From positions 1 to 64,000 of the forward strand of contig VCJN01002648.1 of NCBI GenBank assembly GCA_006384855.1: a DNA stretch of 64,000 bases, read 5' to 3'. How positions within the stretch are numbered: the stretch's first letter is position 1; every line of letters starts with the position of its first letter. Below the pieces are notes generated by a model. That model was not told where the DNA came from and did no database searches. It saw only the letters and a list, made by a program, of their open reading frames with translations. Positions 1 to 11,837 of this stretch are shown piece by piece. Source of the stretch: Tetraselmis striata. Taxonomy: Eukaryota > Chlorophyta > Chlorodendrophyceae > Chlorodendrales > Chlorodendraceae. Position numbers and translations under genes: made by a program.

Positions 1-757
1 CGCGCCCCCTCACCTGCGCAGTCCAAACCGCGCCGCGGCGAGAAATGACACCCAGCGGTCAGGGCGGCAGGAACCCACAACCGCCGGCCTACGGCTGCCC
101 GGTCACTTATAGAAAGCCTGACACCGATTCAGCAAGCATGCAACCCGTCAATAAGAACATGCGTAGACAATTTCGCTGTATTTTTGTCTATATTTGACCT
201 CTGGCAGGCAGGGCAGGTGCTTCTTCCCAGCGTTATTGTTAACCGCATCGGCACCCGTAGCTGAAAGTTGAGATGATCACTCAGGGTCTGTGGGAAGGTT
301 ACGAGTCATTGCGTAATTGGCGGCGAGGCACTCCCTGAGAAACACACGAAGGGAGGTCACTGCGAGTGGCAGAGATTACGACATCAGAAGAATAGAGGGC
401 AATGATTGCACCCGTGCCGCTTGCATATCTAGCACCTGGTGGTAAAGGAAGTATTACGTGTCTGTCGAGACGGCTGCCCCATAACTGCTTTGGCCACCAA
501 CATGCCCCTCCCCAGTGATGGTCTTCCCCCCTTCCGCGATGTGCCTCTCCTCATCAGGCCCCAGTCTCAGCAACCATAGGTAACCTCTTATATAGGGTGT
601 ATGATCTGACACCCATGCTCCGCGCCGATACCCACTCTAGTACCTCGTACCGGTCTCGCGGGTGGGGCCCACCTCGCCCCAGGATGCGCCCCGCCACCTC
701 CGCTCCCAGCACAATCATGCGAACAGATGGGCTGATCACGCAGAAGGGCCGTCGAGA

Positions 758-796
<39 letters not shown>

Positions 797-962
797 TGCG
801 ACACTGGGCCCAATGATGGCGCTTGGGACACTATCCTCAGCTGTTGCATTGAGGGACTTTCTGTGAGGGCATAGGTGCCCCTTTTTCCGGCCGAGTTCTG
901 GGAGGTTGTCCAGTAAGCTCCCCCCCCCCCCCCCCCCCTTGCGAATTGGTTCCCCTCATCAG
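1..962. other. Non-coding left edge; MITE-like copy and GT microsatellite
   Basis: No exon is supported here. Bases about 150-270 hold an inverted copy of the MITE-like repeat that fills the OGT introns, recognisable by its TTTGACCTCTGGCAGGCAGG core and CGGCACCCGTA end. A (GT)n microsatellite lies at about 761-795. A C-run at about 918-938 is followed by an acceptor at 961-962, so the right end is probably the 3' end of an intron of the ALDH12 locus, whose earlier exons would lie outside the window or are lost. Confidence 0.5.
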
Positions 963-2685
963 GCGCCAAGCTTCTGTACGGCGGCAAGCCGCTCACCGAC
1001 CACTCCATCCCTGAATCTACGGCGCCATCGAGCCCACGCCGTCTTTGTGCCGCTCAAGGAGGCGCTCAAGCCGGAGTTCTGGCCCACCGTCACCACCGAG
1101 GTGTTCGCGCCCATGCAGGTGGGACGCGGCAGACCAAACACCCCCCCCTCCCTCCTCGTCCTCCTCCTCCCACCCAGCCCCCCTGCTCGAGTGCTGCAAA
1201 CCACTCCGTTGTGTCAATACAGGCATAACATGAGATGGGGCGAGGATTAACCGCATCCATCCGGTATGCCTCAGCGTGTCACCTTAACATGGGGTGTGTC
1301 GGGGGAAGCCACAACAGGAATACAGCGGTCTACTGCGGGTGCCGATTCACCTAATATGACAATTACCCAATCAGCGTTAGTACCGTGGGGTTGCATGCAC
1401 TATGTACGGTCATTTGCTATAACGTCAGTTGGATTTGACCTCTAATAAGTACGGCAGGTTCCTATTTGCAGTGCTCTTGTCACTGTATGCGACGAGGTCA
1501 GTGTTTTCTCTTTGCAATCGCTTGAATTGGGTTTTGAGAGAGTTTTGATGTATAGTATAGGTTGCTCCCCCCCCCCCCCCCCCCCCCTGCCCGCCTGTGC
1601 TCCTGCCCCCCCTACATGTGTCTATGACACTGAGCTTCATTGGGATCATACAGCGCTAGTGGTGCGGGCATCAACCATTTAAAACGGTTCTATTGTTTTT
1701 TACCTCGGCTCTACGGGCTCGGTTTTACGCGCTTCACAAACATACCGTGAAATCCAAGGAAATCCAGTAATCGGATACCTAGTGCCTCCTGGGCACGCTA
1801 TAAGTAAAGTTCGCCCAGTTCGCCCCGGGTCATCAGCCCAAGCCGCCCTTGACATCTCATGGCGCCCACTGCAGTCGCAGGCCTGGCATAGCCGTTAGAC
1901 CATCGCCTCATTCCAACCCCAAGGGGTTAAATGCACCAACCCGCGACGCGCCCCGTCGTGATCGAACCGCGGACCTCTCGCGTGAGAGACCACCGCTCTA
2001 CCGAGGCCTGTCTTGCACGCTGCCTTTCTGCGCGCCGGCACCTGTACGTACACGCTGCGAGCAACTTCTGAGTACATTGATCACCATTATGACAATGGGA
2101 AGAGGAAGCGGGTACGAGCACACGTCACGGGGATTATTAGGCCACCGAGGCGCCGACTTGCTGCTCCAGTGGCTGGCTATTGACCACCGATTCGGGCCCA
2201 TAATTGCGACGCATCGAGAGACGCCTGCATGTGATCATCATGCTTCACCATGCCGAGGGCCCTGATCGGAAGCGGTGTTGCTTGCCTCTGCGGCGCGCTC
2301 GAGGCCCTCTGCGGGTGGGTAACCTGACTCGGGGGACCCGCTCTGTGCTTGAAGGTGGTCACCGAGGTACGCGGCGGGCGAGACGCACCTGGTGCTGGAG
2401 GCGTGCGAGCGCATGGAGAACCACCTCACCGCGGCGGTCGTCTCCAACGACCGTGCAGTTCCGCAACCACGTCCTGGCCAACACCATCAACGGCACCACC
2501 TACATGGGCATCCGCGCCCGCACCAACCGGGCGCGCCGCAGAACCACTGGTTCGGGCCCGCGGGCGACCCGCGCGGCGCGGGCATCGGCACGCCCGAGGC
2601 CATCAAGCTGGTGTGGTCCTGCCACCGCGAGATCATCGAGGACTCGGGCCCCGTGCCGCCCGACCACCCCATGACGCAGTCCTAA
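963..2685 (+). pseudogene. ALDH12A1: Delta-1-pyrroline-5-carboxylate dehydrogenase (ALDH12) 3' end, frameshifted
   Basis: Family role: ALDH12 oxidises pyrroline-5-carboxylate/glutamate semialdehyde to glutamate in mitochondrial proline breakdown. Two exon-like blocks match the C-terminal part of plant P5CDH. Block 963-1118 reads YGGKPLTDHSIPE, then FVPLKEALKPEFWPTVTTEVF. Block 2354-2685 reads LVLEACERMENHLTAAVVSN, NHVLANTINGTTYMGIRAR, NHWFGPAGDPRGAGIGTPEA and LVWSCHREIIEDSGP, then a stop. Splice sites at 1119 (GT) and 2353 (AG) join in phase. However, at least five small indels break the frame: near 1015, 1036, 2365, 2452 and 2535, the last two compensating each other. Other genes in the window are free of such breaks, so I call this a recent pseudogene. 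Local consensus errors are the alternative. The catalytic half of the enzyme is not present in the window. Confidence 0.8.
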
Positions 2686-5015
2686 AGGGGGAAGCGGCCG
2701 GCCCGAAGCCCCCCCCCCCCCCCCCCCCCTTCCATCAGCTTTTGAATCCGTGACATAGGGCTGCGCTAATCACCCAGCGCGATCTAAAAGACCCCAGTCC
2801 AGCCAAAACCTCCAACTGCAACAGGCAGTTCTCCACCAGCACGGAAGGCTGCAGCCAACTTGCGTAAACGGGAAGTCTACAAGCACCACGCAAAGCATTA
2901 CACCAAGCTCTCTTTCTTGCCTGAGTGGTCCCAATCCCTACACGGGTGGGTTCTATGTATGTATGGGTGGTTGAATGCGAGATGGCAACGATGAAACTAG
3001 TCGCTAAGCTCCTCAGATGCAAGCAGCAGCAGCATACATGAATCAAATGTGTGTGTTTATGACTGCGAGCGAGGGACGCCCTGGCGAGGGGGGGGGTTTA
3101 AGTGGGAGGATGAGGATGGTAGTGCTGGAAGGACCGAACATGCCGGCATATATACATGTACATGCAATAATCATCCAGCCTCGACTACATCGATATTACG
3201 TGCAATCACAATATGTTGTTGCCCGTGATGTAAACCAGCAGAATCGATACATAGGGCTTGTTCCATACCACAAATGACCTAATTTCAATGCCCTACGCTT
3301 CTGGTGGATTGTTATCATACCAATAACGGCGCTGTGGTATGGGCTCGGGGGCGGTGGTGTTGGCCAAGCCTATGCATGCAAGTGATGCATGGCGCAGTTT
3401 GTGGTTTTGATCTTGTCAATGAGCGCTTGCGCCAGGAGCTTTGCTTTTTGCCTAAATGAAAGTGTTGCGCATGGCAATCGCGGTGGCTCGCGCCATCGCT
3501 GCATTTCCCCCAATCTGCTAGACGACCGTGAGCAACACGCTTGTACGGCCCCAGTGCTGTAGCCGCGCATCATGCTAGGCATGTCGATGATTGAGTTCGC
3601 AAATGACCCCATACTTATGTGGAAAGGTATATGTCACTATCAGTTACTTCTTTCATACATAGGACGACATATCAGTTAGTTATTTCATATGTAATGCCCC
3701 GTAGTATTTTATATAGAGCAACATATGTATATATAGAGCAACATATGCTCATACCAATGTGTATATATACTTCCACACTACTTGCCTGCCTGCTTGCTCA
3801 CTACCTGCTGCTAGTATATTTATTCGTAGCACTCTAGCAGCCAGCGAGGTTTCCTCTTTCTACTTTCGTTATCCGAGCTTAATATTGGACGACGGCGATA
3901 ATAGCAATGTCAAATGATTTATGGTGCAAGATACTTTTCAGACTGCACTTCTGTAGCAGTACAGCGACCGCCAAAGAGTGCTCGTACAGCGACCTCTATA
4001 TACTATGTCACATACGTATAGCTGCTGGAGTGCTGGGCATTTATTAATTGGCAATAAAAACAGCGATATTCACCAAAAAATCAATAGTAGCACAGCAGTA
4101 GTAATACACCGCACCAGCGCTGGCACGCGCTGCCCTGAGGCCCCTACGCCATGATCGCGCAACGCTACTACCCCATAACATGAACGCAGTGCTAGGCCTG
4201 TAACACATGTCATCATTCACCGTGGCGGTGCCATGTACAGAGGCAGCGATATTTACTCAGGCAGTGTCACACTAGTCATTATCCGCCGCCGCCCCTCATA
4301 CAGGTTGTTTAGTCCGGAGGCCAGGATGCCGTCGTCCTTGCAAGCTGGGTACTAGTCGTGTTTAGCTTGCCACCTCGATGCAGCTCGACAAAAGTGGCGA
4401 TCACTCACACGCTCAGCTTGGATCGCTTGTTCTGGTTTACGTACTCGCACAAGGCGCCTAGGCTGACAGGCGCTTGGGCGAACAAGCGGACGGGGCGCAA
4501 GCATCCTGCTGGCTTTACCCGGCCTGCACTGGTAGTCATGGTGAGACGTGGGAATATGGCTGATGTATATTGGCCAGTGGCAGGGCTCATAGTTTCACAG
4601 GACGGGCATGAGCATGAGCGGCGGTGCGCGGGCGCAGGGCCGAGGGACACCCTTGCCGTCGCATGCGGCAACGCATCGACAGCCATCTTTTGCATGTGTG
4701 GCATCGATCAGCCCGCGGTGTCAGGATGGCCCTCACTTCCAGAGCCGAAGAAAGCCGAGTTAAATTATGGGAGCCTCAACTTCCGCCTCGCTGCACACAA
4801 CAAAAGCGCAACAACCTATCGATCAACGGCCTTCAGCCCGCAACATGCCCATTGCTCACCGGGGTTCTAACCACCGGCAATAAAAATCCCCGAGCGCAGC
4901 ATTCGCCTCTTCATGTAGAGAGGTCCAGGCGAAATGCAAACATGACACAGCTTTACTGCTGCCGGTTCAGGAGGTGCAGCCGCCGACCTCACGGCCGCTG
5001 ACCTCACCGCTGAGC
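2686..5015. other. Intergenic, no supported gene
   Basis: A C-run sits at about 2710-2730 just after the ALDH12 stop. The rest, including an AT-richer stretch around 3600-4100, shows no ORF with family resemblance or consistent splice structure. The longest open frames (for example 4358-4870) start without ATG and look like random GC-rich translation. Confidence 0.5.
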
Positions 5016-7075
5016 TCACGCCTTTCCGGCGGCCGCCGGGGCCTCGTTGTCCAGCAGCTTGGCCCTCTCGGGCATGGTGCGGCTGTTCTTCGCGCTGTTG
5101 GCTGCCTTGGCCGCCTGGAACTTGCTGTAGTTGTAGTACGCCACGGCCAGAAAGGCGATGCCATAGCCCACGTACTGGGTGCCTGTGACGGGCGAGCTGC
5201 GGGACGCAACAAGCACACGGAAGGTGAAGCATTGCGCCAGGGGCAGCCACCGGGGGAAGCAGGGCGGCAACAACCCCAAGCCGGAGCGCACTCGGTGCGG
5301 CGACACTTTTTCGGGGGGCCACGCGTGCGCTCACCCATAGATGGCGACGGAGAGCATGATGAGGCCCCAGTCCTTGATGACGCCCGCGACGTTCATGGTG
5401 AGCGCCGACGTCTTGCCGATGAGCAGGAAGATGGCGCAGTTGAGGCCTGCGCCGCACAGGGTGCGCGCTCGCTCAGGGCCCCTGTGCGCCAGGGCAGCCC
5501 GGTGGGGGAAAAAGGAGGGGGGGGGGGGGGGGGGGCACGGCGGGCGACGCGGCCGGCTCATTGGGACTCACCGAATGCGACCATCGCGTTGGTGAGCATG
5601 TAGAACCAGTCAAACTGCCAGTCCGTGGCCGCCTGCATTAGGGGCATCTGCACATCGCGATCGGCACAGGTTCGCCCCCGGGTCAGTGACGCCACAGGTT
5701 CGGGGCGCACAGCCGCAGCGCCGCAGGCGGAGGCGGCCACATGGGCGGGGAAGTGCAGGGGGGGGGCACCTCGAGGAAGAAGAACAGGGGCAGCAGGCAC
5801 ACGAAGCAGCAGGGCGCCACGTAGTACAGCGTGGTGATGGGGTTGAGCTTGAGGCCGCGGCGCTGCAGCAGGATCTGGACCAGCGTCAGGCGGCACGACT
5901 CGAGCACGATGGCCAGGACCTGGAAGATCACGCCGGTGACCACGAAGTTCACCTCGCCTACCAGTCCCCGGCCACAAACCACACCTTCAGCTTCACCCGA
6001 GGACCAGCTGTGGGTGGGGAGGGGAGGGTGGGGGGTGGGGGGGGGGGGGCAATGGAATCTGCGCCCGGATGGTGTCAGTGCGCCCCTCTCACCTACAGAG
6101 GCTATCAAGATGCCCAGGCCGACGAAGCACATGTTTCCCATGCGGCTCCAGGTGAAGGAGTCCACTCCGAACAGGCAGCTCACGACAAACACAGACACGG
6201 GGGAGGACGCCTGCGCGCCCGCCGCAGCATGTCGTCAGCAACTGCGCCGCGCCCGGGGGCACACGGGGGGCGCTGTCGGGGATGGCGGGACGCCCCACCT
6301 TGAGCATCTGGATGAACGAGACGCTGAGGTAGAGGTACGCCGAGTTGCTCGTCCAGAGCACGAGGGCGTACAGCGCGGCAATGGGCACGATCACCCTGGG
6401 AGATCACAAGGGGGACGGTCAGGGCGATGAAGGGAGAGGGGGGGGGGGGGGGGGCATGGGAGCCGACGCGACTGTTTCTTTGACCCGCTGTGTGCCATAA
6501 ATTGCGCTGAGCGGGTGAAAGCGGTGCCCAGAGGCGCATCGGCTGCGGTGAAGTGGGGGCCGATGAAGGCGCACCTGGGGTACAGCTGCATGGTCATGCC
6601 CTCCACCGGCTTGACGGCGCCACTGAGCATGATGCCAGCCGCGAGGATGGAGCAGAAGGCCATGTGGAACATGCAGAGCGCGATGGGGAAGGGGAAGCCG
6701 CCGTAGGCCAGCAGCCACTTGTTGTACAGAATGACGGCGCCGCTGAGAGTCACCCAGAGCAGCACGTACCTATAGGGCGACAGTGGGCGGGTATTGGTTT
6801 GAGTTCGGAGTTAACCGAGTTTCGGACGGGAGGGACGAGAGGGTCATACAGGGCGCGTGCCCAGTTTTGGCGCCCAAAAAACCCCGCCCCCCCCCCCCCC
6901 CCCCCCCCCCCCCCCGCGCCCTCTGCAGCCCCGCGGGCTGACTTGTCGCTACGCATAGCTGCAGTGGAGAAGTGGTGGTGCCCGGGGAGAAGGGGGGTTC
7001 TCACGTATACGCGACGATGGCGTTCCATACCAAGTTCCCGCCCCCCGACGCCGAGGACGCAGCGGAGTCCCCCAT
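5016..7075 (-). CDS. KT-type sugar-phosphate/phosphate translocator (TPT domain)
   Basis: Membrane transporter of the triose-phosphate translocator family, KT subgroup, resembling plant proteins annotated as probable sugar phosphate/phosphate translocators. Substrate is not deducible; Golgi or other endomembrane location is likely. Eight exons (complement): 7005-7075, 6575-6769, 6299-6395, 6093-6210, 5770-5957, 5572-5647, 5335-5446, 5016-5196. They total 1038 nt, all in phase, giving 345 aa. ATG 7075 was chosen because [13 protein letters not shown] leads directly into the first membrane helix, as in plant relatives. Hallmarks are [57 protein letters not shown] and YYVAPCCFV. About ten hydrophobic segments are visible. 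The tail ends in a charged region and GKA. Introns carry C or G runs (for example 5518-5535, 6440-6454, 6887-6915). Confidence 0.93.
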
Positions 7076-8032
7076 GGCTTTGTCCTGATCTGTCTTCTCG
7101 TCCGGACTCAGCGTCTGGCGAGACTTGACGGCGCTGTGCTTCCTGCGCAGCGAGAGTGGCGAGGGTGTTGAATAAACAAGAGCGGAGATGTGGTGGCCCA
7201 ACGGGGTGCGCCCGCCGGCCGCCTGCGTCCTCCGTGGACAGGGAGTTAAGGACAAAGGGCACAACTTGCGTGCGATGGAGCTCACATCCCGATATATGCT
7301 CCGCGCTCGGTGGAGGCGGCACTACGAAGTGGAGTCGGGGGCGAGGGGGCGAAGCTACAGAGTAGCTGGAGTCGTACGTCGGGAGTCGTACGTACTCCTG
7401 GACTCCGGGACCCCTGGACTCTACGCCTGACGTCCTTATATGGTGAACACAGCTGCTGGGCAGGAACTCGCCGCTACTGGCCGCAGACTGCCTGCGGGAT
7501 CCCCGGAAGGGCGGAAGGGCGGTGCCTGTGTCTGAAAATAGGTAGTCGCGACCTCTAAATAGGTAGCGGACCGTCGTTCTCGGGTATCTGGCGGGACAAA
7601 ACTTTGCGACCGGTCGTCGCTACCAGTCGTACCGCCGGTTCGAAACAGCAGTAGCGCGTTTCATCACTGCTATTACAGGTACCGGGCACCTGTACCAGGT
7701 TCATGTACTAAGGATTATAGCATTTTAAAATAGGCATCGATCTTTCCGTGAGTACTGCTTATCGCGGTGGATTTGTGGATTTGTGGATTTGTGGATTACG
7801 ACTGGCCTTCTTGTATTGTAGAATATTCAGAGTAAGGATTTGCGATATAAGGATTACTACCGGTGCAGTACCTGTTTTTCTTAAACATGCATATGCAATG
7901 GAGTAGTAGTCTGGTTTTGCCAAGGAGGGTGCGAAGGCTGTTACAGGAACAGGGAAGAAGCGCCATTTTATGGCTACTATGTACGAAGCGCCATGGTATT
8001 TTGGCTCCATACAGAGGCGCAGTGAAAGAGAA

Positions 8033-8065
<33 letters not shown>

Positions 8066-9082
8066 GCGGAGATGGAGCCGCAAGATGGAAACGGAAACGG
8101 GACGGCGCTGCCGGAGCAGCGAGCTGGAAGATGGCAGGCGAGATGGTGTTGGCTGTCCTATGTAGCTCCCCGGCCGCCGGGAAAGCAATTCTCACTGGCG
8201 ATTGGGCAGCCGGTACTGCCGTACGGAAGCATGGTGCTGGTACTGTACCTAGCAATAGCTTGTCCGATTGAAAACTTGAAACCACCAGCAAACCGTGTGG
8301 TTTACAATAGGACAATTAACATTGGTGGGAAACCCCGTAAACTGCACACACTTTTCAAGCAGGCATTCGAGTCTGATTTTGCCAACGGCGCTTCACGCAG
8401 TTCGCCTCTTAGCGACGGGACAAGCGTGGGTTGTCGGCAGGCGTGCCGACACTGCGAAGACGGGCCGTAGGGGGTCTAGCACCGAAAGGACGGGCAGAAA
8501 CCTCGAGACGTTGGCGTAGATCAAATGCGGGCGGAGGATGATGTCGGCGCGTGCACGTGTCGAGGTGACATATGGCCGCGCCGGACGCTGCTGAAGTAGG
8601 GAAAGCGCCCCCTCCCGAGCATCCCCGCGCCCCGGTTGCCGTCGATTTCTAACCGGCAAAAAGCGCTGCCAGGAGTTCTCTGCTGTTCGGCCGTCCCGTC
8701 TTTTCGGGTCGTATCATTTAAAACTCTGGTCGCGCTATCCGTCCTACCGAGATATCCATAAATGAATACGAGGTAAGCATTAAATATAGCGACTATTAAT
8801 AGTCACTAAATCATGCTGCTGTGAAAAAAACGTCAGCTCGTTCCGGGCTCGGGCTACAAAGTAACGGTGCCACGATATAATCGATGACGTCGCATCAACG
8901 CGGCTGCGCCACCATTGCCGGGTCGGCACGGTAGGCGAGTGGCAGAAACGTATTCCTTGAAGTTCGGCAGCACAGCAGAATGGTAATTTGACAAGCGTGC
9001 CTGATTCACGCTGCTGCGAGGCCAGGTGCTCTATCACCACCCCTGCACCGCAGTTGCCGCAATGCCCGCATTGCCGGCCGCC
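7076..9082. other. Intergenic, no supported gene
   Basis: This is the upstream region of the leftward translocator gene and the rightward GGCT-like gene, so both promoters should lie here. It contains a short tandem repeat of GTGGATTT at about 7768-7797 and a G-run of about 29 nt at 8036-8064. No further coding signal is seen. Confidence 0.45.
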
Positions 9083-10276
9083 ATGGTAGCCTCCTCCAGA
9101 GCGCTGCTCCTTCGCGTGCTTGATAGGCCGCCCTCAAGTGGGAGGCAAACACGAATTACCGGCACAACCGCTGGCCGGCGGGGGATTAGTTTCTCCACTC
9201 TTGCGCGAGCAACGCGCCTGAGATGCTCTGCTGAGGCGACGGACAGTTCCAGCAGGGGTGCACTTGGTTCTAGCTGGGTTGGAGCCGGTCTTTTTGCGAC
9301 AGCGTCTATGTCCGTCATCACGGGTAAGCCGAATCGCTGCCAGAGTACGGTAGTCGTACCTTGTATTGCGCACACACATGCCAGTCGTTTTAGTATTGTT
9401 CGTGGCGATGATGGCATGCCAAGCTCCGCGTGGCGCAGTCGCGCAACTGGCCCGCCGGAATGTCGGATATTGGGGAAGCCCGCAGCATGCTGACATTGGC
9501 ATTTGCGCACAGGGCGGTACTACTACTTCGCGTACGGGAGCAACCTCAACAGCGAGGTGCTCGAAGGCCGGCGTGGCATAAAACCGATGGACATGCGACC
9601 GGGTCTGGTGCAGGACTACCGCTTGGCGTTCAACATGCCCGGCATGCCAGGTGTTGAGCCATCGTTTGCCTCAGTCGAGCCGGCACAGGGATGTGAGGTG
9701 TGGACCCCCTCCTGCGCGCTATCCCAATTAAAGTTATAATACGACCACCTATGTATAGCCGCGCACTCTTGCATGGAATGCTTTCGTCTGGGCATGAGGA
9801 CAGGACCGCGGCCTGCGCAGGTGCATGGCGCCGTGTTCACGCTTGATTGGCAAGGGTGGCTGCGAGTGTGCCAAAGCGAGGGCGTCCCATTCGGTTATGG
9901 GGTGGAGCCGGTGGCTGTTTCCCTCTACACCGGGGACACAATAGAGGCGCTCACGCTGAGGACCTCCCCATCTATCAGGTGAGGACATCAATAGAGCGAG
10001 GTCACCGCTGGGGGATGCATAAACACAACGGATGGAGAACACTCAACCCAACACGGCCGATGTGCTCTGATTCGAGCGCACCAGCCCCGGACACTAGACC
10101 AGTTGACTGTGAATCCACAACCGAGCACTAATTTTCCTGGACGGCATGTTCATAGGGTACCCCGTGAGAAGGAGACACGCCCCAGCGCGCGGTACTTCGC
10201 GCTGATATACCACGGTGCCATGGAGCGGGGGCTGCGAGCTGAGTGGCAGCAGGAGCTGCAGCGCATGGTGTCCTGA
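9083..10276 (+). CDS. Gamma-glutamylcyclotransferase-like (AIG2/GGCT fold) protein
   Basis: GGCT-fold proteins release 5-oxoproline from gamma-glutamyl peptides. This copy resembles the plant/algal family, and its exact substrate is unknown. Four exons: 9083-9323, 9513-9697, 9821-9978, 10156-10276. They total 705 nt in phase, giving 234 aa. ATG 9083 sits in a strong context (GCCGCCATGG); ATG 9062 is in frame and also possible. Residues 1 to about 75 are rich in Ala, Ser, Arg and Leu without acids at the start, like an organelle transit peptide. The signature YYYFAYGSNL (residues 83-92) is the substrate-binding loop of the fold. E129 in VEPSF is a candidate for the catalytic glutamate. Later motifs are EVHGAVFTLD and GYGVEPVAVSLYTG. 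The C-terminus is ARYFALIYHGAMERGLRAEW, then a short helix. Confidence 0.85.
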
Positions 10277-11837
10277 CCTGCCCCCCCGGGTGCTGCCCAT
10301 GCAAGCCAGATCTGCAGGTCTAGATTCGTCCTATCATTTCAACGCGAGGTTCTATCCCAGCAGCATTGTGCACGTTTCCGCGTGCTTTCAATTTATTTGG
10401 CCACAACGTCCGCATGGCCGCCGAAGTTTCCTGCGGGTGCACTGACACACATCGCATGCACGCAAGGTGTGCCAACTGCTTGTCACCAGCTAGTCGCTGG
10501 TATTCCCGGGGAGATGCTTCTCACGATAACGCCGACTAAGTACGACGTGCAGCCGTGGCATCATCCTGAATGCTGCAGGCTATCATCTAAAAGCACATCA
10601 CCATCACCTCCCCCCCCCCCCCCCCCCTTCCCCCACACCTCATTCGGATCTTGCTGGCATGGTGTGATGAGCCGGAAGTGGTGTCCAAGGCAGCCTTGTG
10701 GCCTATATCCCAACAGGGAGCACGCTCTCCATGGCAGTCCCTCCCCCATGTAAGGGCATGTCCAAGGCTTTGATTGAATGTAGAAGAATAAGCGCAGGAA
10801 ACTCGGAGAAGCCGCCCTACTCTAGCCACAGCCTGTTGTGCCATTATTTGGCAGAAACTGGGATGAAGCAGGACCTCAGAGTCCTGCTTGTTTGAGTTCA
10901 GACCAATCACACTGCCCCAGCAAATATGTCAGTCCAAAGTAGATATATTTTCTTCATAGCAACAGCTACAGGCGCAGAGCACTTATAAGACTTAGTTTCA
11001 AAACATGTCTGTCATTTACTCGTGTGGTTTTGGGTGGCAAAAGGCAGGGCGCTCTCTTGTAACGCATTTCTTGCAAGTGCGTCGGCACCCGCGTACTAGC
11101 GGGAATACCGACCCTAGAGTTTGTGCGTGGCAGGAAGAATAGTCAACCAGGGACTTCACGCACCCGATTCCTTGGTTCTCTTAAACTTCGTAGCATGAAT
11201 GCTCCAGTGATCGCATCACCCGGAACCGAGCCAGTGACAGCAGCCACGTTTTGACGGGTAGTGCGTGCACGTGCTTGCTGACAGGCGTGAAACACTTGAG
11301 AAACAATATGCAACAGACGATGTTGGTTTCCGCGGACGAGTTGCCCACACGCTTCGAGGAAACTTTCCAGTGCGTTCAGCCTCGGTCCTCCCCAGCCCCG
11401 CAGCAATGAATCGGTTCGTCCCGTAAATCCAAGTCACGGATTTGATTTCCGCAGCACTGAGGCCCCTGTGAAGTGATGGTTGTGGTGCATGATGATAAAT
11501 GTAGTTGGTCCCTCTTCAAGGGCTAGTCACAAGCAGTGCGACAGCAGACCCAAAGCATGGCCAAGAGGCTCCGTTTGTCATCTCCACCGTGCCGCAGGCA
11601 GTATCCGCCCAGCGAAGTCACTATCGCGCGCTGTCCGGGCCGGAACCTTGCGCGTGGCCTCAGCAAATTTGCTTTACGAGCGACCCCTGCACTCGCACAC
11701 TATGTAATGGCTTGCAGTCTGACACTGGCTCAAAGAAGAGGGGACTGGGCTGCCTGCCGCATGGAACGCTCCTGTGAGGTTGCAGGCGGCACCAACCTAG
11801 CGCAGAAATGTAGGGCATCGGGGGGTTTAGGCTTCGG
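10277..11837. other. Intergenic, no supported gene
   Basis: The region lies downstream of both flanking genes (convergent arrangement). A C-run is present at about 10611-10627. Open frames on both strands (for example 11143-11406 minus) have no recognisable motif and no splice consistency. Confidence 0.45.

Noticed and set aside
1960..2035. tRNA-like sequence on the minus strand (GGTAGAGC, then GGTTCGATC)
   Set aside because: Box-like motifs are present, but acceptor and T stems do not pair and the anticodon arm has the wrong loop size. At most a degenerate tRNA-derived remnant.
4358..4870. 170-codon open frame on +
   Set aside because: It starts without ATG, has no family motif and no splice context.
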